DNA of 31,725 nt from Solirubrobacteraceae bacterium (GTDB taxonomy: Bacteria; Actinomycetota; Thermoleophilia; Solirubrobacterales; Solirubrobacteraceae): NCBI GenBank assembly GCA_023230855.1, contig JALNWQ010000026.1, forward strand, positions 1 through 31,725. The letters are read 5' to 3'. Each line of letters begins with the position of its first letter. Position 1 is the first letter of the stretch. Shown here in pieces: positions 1 through 5,564 of the stretch. The notes below the pieces were generated by a model. It did not search any database and was not told the origin of the DNA. It was given only the letters and a program-made list of their open reading frames with translations. The translations under genes and the position numbers were made by a program.

Positions 1-18
1 CATCAATCACGGCCGATC

Positions 19-24
19 AAGGAG
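19..24 (+). promoter_or_regulatory. Ribosome binding site of flagellin
   Basis: AAGGAG lies 7 nt before the ATG at 32. It is one of the best Shine-Dalgarno matches in the window, as expected for a very highly expressed structural protein. The promoter must lie left of the window edge. Confidence 0.85.
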
Positions 25-31
25 ATCGACT

Positions 32-847
32 ATGTCTCTGCGCATCAACACCAACGTCGAGGCGTTCAACGCGCATCGCAACCTGTCCAACACGTCGTCG
101 ACGCTGGCGAAGTCGATGGAGCGGCTGTCGTCGGGCCTGCGGATCAACCGCGCGGCGGACGACGCGGCGGGGCTGGCGATCAGCGAGAAGCTCCGTGGCC
201 AGATCGGCGGGCTGGAGCAGGCGCGGCGCAACGCCCAAGACGGCATCTCCCTCGTGCAGACCGCAGAGGGCCAGCTCACGGAGGTCCATGCGATCCTGCA
301 GCGCGTTCGCACGCTCGCGGTGCAGTACAACAACGGCACGCTCAACTCGACGAACCAGTCGGCGATCAACGCCGAGGTCACCCAGCTCACGACCGAGCTC
401 GGCGCCATCGGATCCCGTGCCGAGTTCAACGGCACGAAGCTCCTCGACAACACCAACGCGATCACGTTCCAGGTCGGCGCGAACGACGGCGAGACGACCG
501 TCGTCAACGCCATCAACCTCGCGACGACGCTCGCGTCGGTCAGCGGCGTGACCGACCTCGGCACGCTCGCCACGGCCACCAGGCTCGAGGCGATCGACAC
601 CGCGATCAACAACGTGTCGACGGCCCGCGCCAACTTCGGCGCGGTGCAGAACCGGTTGGAGCACACGCTCAACCATCTGTCGGTGTACCAGGAGAACCTG
701 TCGGCGTCGGAGTCGCGGATCCGCGACGTGGACATGGCGTCGGAGATGGTCTCGTTCACGAAGAACCAGGTGCTGCAGCAGGCCGGCACCGCGATCCTCG
801 CGCAGGCCAACCAGGCCTCGCAGGGGGTCCTCTCGCTCCTGCGCTAG
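32..847 (+). CDS. fliC: Flagellin
   Basis: Structural subunit of the flagellar filament, exported by the flagellar type III system and polymerised outside the cell. The 271-residue protein has the N-terminal D0/D1 signature (MSLRINTNVEAFNAHRNL, SSGLRINRAADDAAGLAISE) and the C-terminal D1/D0 signature (SESRIRDVDMASEMVSFTK, ending in LSLLR). The centre (about 130-200) is short, so it is a minimal flagellin without large D2/D3 domains, rich in Thr, Asn and Ala, and could carry O-glycans. The start is fixed by an AAGGAG site 7 nt upstream and by the conserved first residues. It heads a block of glycosyltransferase and sugar-biosynthesis genes, which suggests that the filament is glycosylated (inference). 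Strongly supported; hag is an equivalent symbol. Confidence 0.97.
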   Translation: MSLRINTNVEAFNAHRNLSNTSSTLAKSMERLSSGLRINRAADDAAGLAISEKLRGQIGGLEQARRNAQDGISLVQTAEGQLTEVHAILQRVRTLAVQYNNGTLNSTNQSAINAEVTQLTTELGAIGSRAEFNGTKLLDNTNAITFQVGANDGETTVVNAINLATTLASVSGVTDLGTLATATRLEAIDTAINNVSTARANFGAVQNRLEHTLNHLSVYQENLSASESRIRDVDMASEMVSFTKNQVLQQAGTAILAQANQASQGVLSLLR

Positions 848-863
848 CGCAGGAGCGGCATGC

Positions 864-888
864 GGGTGGTGGCCGGCGGCCACCACCC
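864..888 (+). terminator. Hairpin downstream of flagellin (first of two)
   Basis: An 11-bp perfect stem (GGGTGGTGGCC / GGCCACCACCC) with a 3-nt loop starts 16 nt after the flagellin stop. There is no T-tract, which is common for terminators or 3' mRNA-stabilising hairpins in very GC-rich actinobacteria. The right arm could also pair with GTGGTGG at 891-897, giving an alternative fold. Confidence 0.6.
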
Positions 889-902
889 CCGTGGTGGGGC
901 AC

Positions 903-935
903 GACGCCCCCGGACGCACCGCGCCCGGGGGCGTC
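903..935 (+). terminator. Hairpin downstream of flagellin (second of two)
   Basis: A second 11-bp perfect stem (GACGCCCCCGG / CCGGGGGCGTC) with an 11-nt loop lies 14 nt after the first. Together they probably end or stabilise the abundant flagellin transcript and insulate the next promoter at 965-992. Confidence 0.55.
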
Positions 936-964
936 GGCGTCCGTCCGACCCGCGTCCACCGCGA

Positions 965-992
965 CTCAAGGCCACGCCGCGGCGGCCGACTA
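965..992 (+). promoter_or_regulatory. Sigma-28 (FliA/WhiG)-like promoter, leaderless
   Basis: CTCAAG at 965-970 is followed after 14 nt by GCCGACTA at 985-992. This equals TCAA-N15-GCCGACTA, close to the known sigma-28 consensus TAAA-N15-GCCGATAA. Only 7 nt separate the -10 from the ATG at 1000, so transcription probably starts at the start codon, and no Shine-Dalgarno is seen. An element with the same spacing lies at 5060-5087. Confidence 0.65.
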
Positions 993-999
993 TCGGGAC

Positions 1000-3381
1000 A
1001 TGGCGCTCCGTCTGTCCGCCGAGCCCACGGCACCGACCCCGGGCGACGGCGACCCGATCCCCGACCCGGCCCCGACCGCGGAGCCGGCCGTCCCGTCGCT
1101 CGAGGCGTGGCGCACCGCGTGGCGCGCCGCCGAGGCCGACGCCGATCCGCAGCGTCGCCACCGCGCCCGGCTCCGGCTCACCGGCGAGCTGCTCGCCGTC
1201 GACGACGGCGACGTCCGCGCGCTCGCGGTGCGACTCGTGACGCTAGCCGGAGCGCTGATCGCCGCCCTGGAGGACGAGCCGCGAGAGCCGCTGCTGCTGA
1301 ACCACGCCGGCGTCGCGCTCTACGAGCTCGGCGCGCTGCGGACCGCCGACGCGCTGTTCGCCGGCGCCGAGCGGCTCGACCCGACGCTGCCGTGGCTCGA
1401 GCGCAACCGGGCCGAGATCCGGCGGCGTCGACGCGCGGCCGGTGGCCGGCCCCCGCTGCCGCCCGCGGTCGCACGCGAGCTGCGTGCGCTGGAGCCCCGC
1501 GCCCGGCGCGTCGCCGGTCGCGCCCGCCCGGCCGAGGGCCTGACGATGTCGCTCTGCATGATCGTGCGGGACGAGGAGGCGATGCTCGGACGGTGCCTCG
1601 CGGCGGTGCGCGACGGCGTCGACGAGATCGTCATCGTCGACACCGGATCGACCGACCGTACCGTCGAGATCGCCGAGTCGTACGGGGCGCGCGTGCTGCA
1701 CTTCACCTGGTGCGACGACTTCTCCGCCGCCCGCAACGTGAGCTTCGACGCCGCCACCGGCGACTGGTTGCTCTACCTCGACGCCGACGAGGTCCTGCAC
1801 GACGGGCACGCGGCCCGGCTGCGCGCCCTCACCGGGCGCACCTGGCGCGAGGCGATGTACCTGTCGGGGATGAGCCACACCGGGGACGAGGGCGACGGCA
1901 CCGCGATGGCCCACGAGTCGCTGCGGCTCTTCCGCAACCGACCCGGCCGTCGGTTCGCGGGCCGGCTCCACGAGCAGATCCAGGGCCTGACGGAGCTGTC
2001 GGACGACCGGTTCGAGGTCGCCGACGTGCGGTTCGAGCACTTCGGCTACCTCGGCGAGGTCCGGGCGGCCAAGGACAAGCGCAGCCGCAACCGCGAGCTC
2101 ATCGAGCAGCAGCTCGCCGAGGGCGACGACGGCCCGTTCGTGCGGTTCAACCTCGGCATGGAGCACTGCGCCGACGGCGACCACGTCGGCGCGCTCCCGC
2201 ACCTGCGACGGGCATGGGCGGGCGTCCGCGACGACCCGGCCAAGTCCACCCTGGGGTTCGTCCCGCTCCTGGCGCTGCACCTCGTCGACAGCCTGCGGCT
2301 CACCGGGGCGCCGGACGAGGCCCTGGAGCTCGCCGACGACGTCCTCGCGCGGTACCCGGCGTTCACCGACGTCGTGCTCCTCCAGGGGCAGATCGCCCGC
2401 GTGCGCGGCGACCTCGACGTCGCGGAGGAGCGGTTCGAGACGTGCCTGCGGATGGGGGACGCCCCCGGGGGCTACGGCGCGACGGCCGGCGCGGGGTCCT
2501 ACCTCGCCACCCGCGCGCTCGCCGGCGTGCGGTCCGATCGCGGGGAGCACGACGAGGCCGTCGCGATGCTCGAGCGGTCGCTCGCGACGCACCCCCAGCA
2601 CCTGCGGACCGTCGAGTCGCTGGCGCGCGCCCTGCGCGCCGCCGGGGTCGACGGCGCGACGACGCGCGACCGCGTGCTGGCGCTCGTCCCCGACCGCTCG
2701 CCCAACGCCCGGTACCTCCTCGGCATGGTGCTCCACCAGACCGGCGCGACCGCCGAGGCCGAGGAGACGCTCCGCGGCGTCCTGGCGGACCGCGGCGGCT
2801 CCGACGTCACCCGGGTCACCCTCGCGGAGTGCCTGCTGTACCAGGGCCGGCTGGAGGAGGCGGCCGAGGTCGCGGCCGGCGTCGCGCCGTCGTCGGAGCA
2901 CGAGCCGGCGGGCGTCCGGCACGCCGCGTTCGCGACGATCGCGAGCGGGGCCGACCCCGCGGCGATCCTCGACCGGGCCGCCGGCGTGCTGCCCGCCGAC
3001 GAGCACGCGCTGCTGGCCGCGTGGACCGGGCGGGACGTGCGGCTCGACCCGCGGGCCGAGGACGTGGCCCTCACGATGCTCAACGCGCTGCTGCGCCTGG
3101 AGCGGTTCGCGGCGTTCGAGGCGCTCGCCGCCGCGTTCGAGCGGATCGGCCTGCCGTGGCGGGAGCGCCGCGAGCGGCTGGCCGCGCTCTACCTCCGCCG
3201 GGGGTTCCTCGCGTCCGCCGCCGAGGAGTGGATGCGCGTCGTCGACCGCGACGGACCGGATGCGCGCGCGCTGCGCGGCCTGGCGCTCGTCGCCGCCGAG
3301 CACGGGCTGGACGAGGACGCCGCCCGGTTCGCCGCCGACGCCGAGGCCCTCGCCGGATGCGCGCTGGAGGAGATCCGGTGA
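1000..3381 (+). CDS. GT2-family glycosyltransferase with TPR-like repeats
   Basis: Probable cytoplasmic glycosyltransferase of 793 residues. Residues 1-180 are Ala/Arg-rich and helical with one TPR-like unit. A GT2 (GT-A) catalytic domain begins at about 183 (MSLCMIVRDEEAMLGRCL), with the IVDTGSTDRT nucleotide-binding loop and the acidic DAD motif at D261-D263 in LYLDADE, which normally binds metal and nucleotide sugar. From about 365 to the end the chain is mostly Ala/Leu helix pairs typical of TPR or SEL1-like arrays, often used to hold a protein acceptor. The GT2-plus-TPR layout is known from protein-modifying glycosyltransferases. Position next to flagellin and behind a sigma-28-like promoter makes flagellin the likely acceptor (inference). 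It overlaps the next gene by 4 nt. The start rests on the leaderless promoter; the sugar donor is unknown. Confidence 0.85.
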   Translation: MALRLSAEPTAPTPGDGDPIPDPAPTAEPAVPSLEAWRTAWRAAEADADPQRRHRARLRLTGELLAVDDGDVRALAVRLVTLAGALIAALEDEPREPLLLNHAGVALYELGALRTADALFAGAERLDPTLPWLERNRAEIRRRRRAAGGRPPLPPAVARELRALEPRARRVAGRARPAEGLTMSLCMIVRDEEAMLGRCLAAVRDGVDEIVIVDTGSTDRTVEIAESYGARVLHFTWCDDFSAARNVSFDAATGDWLLYLDADEVLHDGHAARLRALTGRTWREAMYLSGMSHTGDEGDGTAMAHESLRLFRNRPGRRFAGRLHEQIQGLTELSDDRFEVADVRFEHFGYLGEVRAAKDKRSRNRELIEQQLAEGDDGPFVRFNLGMEHCADGDHVGALPHLRRAWAGVRDDPAKSTLGFVPLLALHLVDSLRLTGAPDEALELADDVLARYPAFTDVVLLQGQIARVRGDLDVAEERFETCLRMGDAPGGYGATAGAGSYLATRALAGVRSDRGEHDEAVAMLERSLATHPQHLRTVESLARALRAAGVDGATTRDRVLALVPDRSPNARYLLGMVLHQTGATAEAEETLRGVLADRGGSDVTRVTLAECLLYQGRLEEAAEVAAGVAPSSEHEPAGVRHAAFATIASGADPAAILDRAAGVLPADEHALLAAWTGRDVRLDPRAEDVALTMLNALLRLERFAAFEALAAAFERIGLPWRERRERLAALYLRRGFLASAAEEWMRVVDRDGPDARALRGLALVAAEHGLDEDAARFAADAEALAGCALEEIR

Positions 3382-4352
3382 CCGTCGCGGTCACCATCGT
3401 CCTGCCGCTCACCGGCGACCCCGACGCGACCCTGGCGTGCCTCACGTCGCTGGCGGCGCTCCCCGACGACCCGGCCCACGAGGTCGTTGTCGTCGACGAC
3501 GCCTCGACCGGCCTCGACGCGCTCCTCGCCCGGCTGGAGGGCGACGTCACCGTGGTGCGACGCACCGAGCGCGGCGGTCCGCGGGCGGCGTGGGTCGACG
3601 GCGTCGCCGCGGCGCGCGGGCGACGGCTCGTGCTGCTCGAGGACCCGGTCGTCGTGCCCGACACGCTCCTCGACGGGATCGGCGACGGCGCCTCCGCGAC
3701 GACGATCACCGGCCGCGGCCTGGACCGCCACCCGCCCGGCGTCGATCCCGAGGTCACGATCGTCATCCCCACGCTCGACGCCGCCGGGGCGGGAGCCCGG
3801 TCGTGCGTGCGCGCGATCCAGGCGACGACCGACGCGCCGTACGAGATCGTCGTCGTCGACAACGGCGCGCCCCCACAGGGGTTCACCGCGCCCGTCAACG
3901 CCGGGGTCCGCGCCGCGCGCGGACGGTACGTCGTGATCTGCAACGACGACGTCGAGCCGCTGCCGGGCTGGTGGCCGCCGCTACGTGCCGCGATCGACGC
4001 CGGCGACCCGGTCGTCTTCCCGTGGACCGTCGACCATCCGATGCGCGACGACTTCGCCGCGTGGTGCTTCGCGCTGTCGCGCGACGCGGTCGAGCGGTTC
4101 GCGGCCGAGCCCGGCGAGCTCCTGCGCCCCGAGCTCCGCGTCTGGTACCAGGACACCGACCTGCTCCTGCGGCTCCGCGCCGCCGGCACGCCACCCCGGC
4201 TCGTGCGCGAGTCACGGATCCGTCACGGCCTGAGCCGCACCGTCGGCAGTCGCGACCCCCGGTTGCGGCGCTGGGTGCTGGAGCAGACCGAGCGCGATCG
4301 CGAATGGTTCGAGTCCCGCCACGGGGTAGGGGTCGAGGGGGCGCCGGCATGA
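3378..4352 (+). CDS. GT2-type glycosyltransferase with two GT2-like halves
   Basis: This 324-residue protein starts at a GTG overlapping the upstream stop (GTGA) and has a good GGAGGAG site 5 nt before it. Residues 1-115 resemble the front half of a GT2 domain (TIVLPLTGDPDATLACL, HEVVVVDDAST, then VLLEDPVVVPD) but lack a clear DXD. Residues 125-230 repeat the pattern more completely (EVTIVIPTLDAAG, YEIVVVDNGAPPQGF, GRYVVICNDDVEPLPGWW), with NDDVEP as the likely metal/nucleotide site and WYQDTDLLLRLRAAG as the usual C-terminal GT2 helix. It looks like a degenerate GT2 half joined to a working one. It is co-transcribed with the TPR glycosyltransferase and probably extends or starts the same glycan. 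The class is confident; donor and acceptor are unknown. Confidence 0.85.
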   Translation: MTVAVTIVLPLTGDPDATLACLTSLAALPDDPAHEVVVVDDASTGLDALLARLEGDVTVVRRTERGGPRAAWVDGVAAARGRRLVLLEDPVVVPDTLLDGIGDGASATTITGRGLDRHPPGVDPEVTIVIPTLDAAGAGARSCVRAIQATTDAPYEIVVVDNGAPPQGFTAPVNAGVRAARGRYVVICNDDVEPLPGWWPPLRAAIDAGDPVVFPWTVDHPMRDDFAAWCFALSRDAVERFAAEPGELLRPELRVWYQDTDLLLRLRAAGTPPRLVRESRIRHGLSRTVGSRDPRLRRWVLEQTERDREWFESRHGVGVEGAPA

Positions 4353-4987
4353 GCCTCGCCGAGGCGATCGCCCGGGTCAACGAGCTCCGGTCCCTGACGC
4401 AACCGCAACCGGTCGCGCCGGCCGCCACCCCGACCACGACCGCGACGGCGGGGTCGGCCACCGGTGACGCGGCGACCGCGGCCCGGTTCGCGCAGACGCT
4501 CGCCCGGGCCCAGGGCACGACGCCGTTCGGCGCGGCGATGCCGGCCGCGGGCACCGGGCAGGCGATGGTCGCCGCCGCGACGACCCAGCTCGGCGTGTCG
4601 GAGCAGCCGCCGGGATCGAACGACTCCCCGCAGATCGCCGTCTACCGCCAGGCCGTCGAGGGCGCCCCCGGACCGGGGCCGTGGTGCGCGTACTTCGTGT
4701 CGTGGGCGGCCCGGCAGTCCGGCGCGCCGCTCGGCGAGACCGGGCAGGGGTTCGGGTCGGTCGACGCGATGTGGTCGTGGGCGCAGCGCGCCGGTCGCGG
4801 GATCGCCGCCGGCCCCGGCGTCGTGCCGCAGGTCGGCGACATCATCGTCCTCAACCAGCACACCGGCCTCGTCACCGGCGTGACGCCCGACGGCCGGATC
4901 CAGACGATCGAGGGCAACACGTCCAACACGGTGGCGCACCGCGAGCACCCGCCGGGCGCGGCGATCGGCTACATCCGGATGGGCTGA
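4349..4987 (+). CDS. CHAP-domain peptidoglycan hydrolase, flagellum-associated
   Basis: A 212-residue protein whose ATG overlaps the previous stop (ATGA), with GAGGGGG about 7 nt upstream. Residues 1-70 begin MSLAEAIARVNELRSL, a short helix followed by a Pro/Thr/Ala-rich linker. This style of N-terminus is seen on flagellar-cluster peptidoglycan hydrolases of actinobacteria (recalled family pattern, not searched). Residues 75-212 form a CHAP-type amidase/endopeptidase domain with Cys113 in WCAYFVSW, His171 in NQHTGLVTG and Glu188 in IEGNTSN as the likely catalytic residues. There is no obvious signal peptide, so export may use the flagellar apparatus. A role in opening the wall for the rod, as FlgJ does elsewhere, is inferred from context. 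It ends the first gene group; a new promoter-like element follows at 5060. Confidence 0.8.
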   Translation: MSLAEAIARVNELRSLTQPQPVAPAATPTTTATAGSATGDAATAARFAQTLARAQGTTPFGAAMPAAGTGQAMVAAATTQLGVSEQPPGSNDSPQIAVYRQAVEGAPGPGPWCAYFVSWAARQSGAPLGETGQGFGSVDAMWSWAQRAGRGIAAGPGVVPQVGDIIVLNQHTGLVTGVTPDGRIQTIEGNTSNTVAHREHPPGAAIGYIRMG

Positions 4988-5059
4988 CGACGCGGGCGGT
5001 CGCCGCGCTGCCGGCCCGGCACGGCCGACGGCCCACCCGTCCACCCCGTCCGTCGTGCG

Positions 5060-5087
5060 CTCAAGCGCAGGCCCCGGCGGTCGATGA
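5060..5087 (+). promoter_or_regulatory. Second sigma-28-like promoter
   Basis: CTCAAG at 5060-5065, 14 nt, then GTCGATGA at 5080-5087. The spacing is identical to the element at 965-992, and several spacer bases also agree (CGGCG before the -10). The expected start near 5095 would leave a leader of about 8 nt before the ATG at 5103. This puts the sugar-biosynthesis genes under the same sigma factor as flagellar genes (inference). Confidence 0.6.
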
Positions 5088-5102
5088 CGGGGGTGAGCGC
5101 CG

Positions 5103-5564
5103 ATGAGCCTGGACCACTGCCACCTCGTCACCCTGCCGCGCGTCAACGACGCCCGCGGCAACCTCACCTTCATCGAGGGCGGCAACCACGTCGGCTTCGA
5201 CATCGCCCGCGTCTACTACCTGTACGACGTGCCGGGCGGCGCCGAGCGCGGCGGGCACGCCCACAAGGAGCTCGAGCAGCTCTTCGTCGCGATGTCGGGG
5301 AGCTTCGACGTCGTCCTCGACGACGGCAACATCCGCCAGCGGTTCTCGCTCAACCGCAGCTACGTCGGCCTGTACGTGCCGCGGATGGTGTGGCGCGAGA
5401 TCGACAACTTCTCGTCGGGCAGCGTCTGCATGGTCCTCGCGTCCATGCCCTACGACGAGGCCGACTACCACCGCGACTACGACGCGTTCCGGCGGGCCGC
5501 CCGCGCCGAGGCGGAGCCGGAGCCGGCCGGCGCGTCGGTCGTGTCGCTCGACCGCGCGGCATGA
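5103..5564 (+). CDS. Sugar 3,4-ketoisomerase (FdtA/QdtA-like cupin)
   Basis: Predicted to convert dTDP-4-keto-6-deoxyglucose to the 3-keto isomer, the first committed step to 3-amino-3,6-dideoxyhexoses such as Fuc3N and Qui3N. The 153-residue protein is a single WxcM/FdtA-type cupin. It has RGNLTFIEGG near residue 18, the conserved RGGHAHKELEQLF with H52 and H54 (the His pair of this family), MSGSFDVVLDDG, and the late YVPRMVWREI strand. The last 25 residues are an acidic/Ala tail. The next gene is the matching 3-aminotransferase and overlaps by 4 nt, a pairing typical of fdtA-fdtB and qdtA-qdtB clusters. Whether the product has the galacto or gluco configuration cannot be told from sequence by eye. 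The enzymes that supply the substrate (RmlA, RmlB) are not in the window. Confidence 0.85.
   Translation: MSLDHCHLVTLPRVNDARGNLTFIEGGNHVGFDIARVYYLYDVPGGAERGGHAHKELEQLFVAMSGSFDVVLDDGNIRQRFSLNRSYVGLYVPRMVWREIDNFSSGSVCMVLASMPYDEADYHRDYDAFRRAARAEAEPEPAGASVVSLDRAA

Noticed and set aside
12..19. GCCGATCA before flagellin as a sigma-28 -10 element
   Set aside because: It overlaps the start of the AAGGAG ribosome site, and a start point about 7 nt later would remove the Shine-Dalgarno from the mRNA. The real promoter probably lies left of the window.
891..4352. A 1153-codon plus-strand open frame covering the TPR glycosyltransferase region
   Set aside because: Its first part is an Arg/Pro-rich out-of-frame shadow, and only the section from 3378 is a real gene. 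Similar long shadows on both strands (for example minus 5477-8683) are expected at this GC content.
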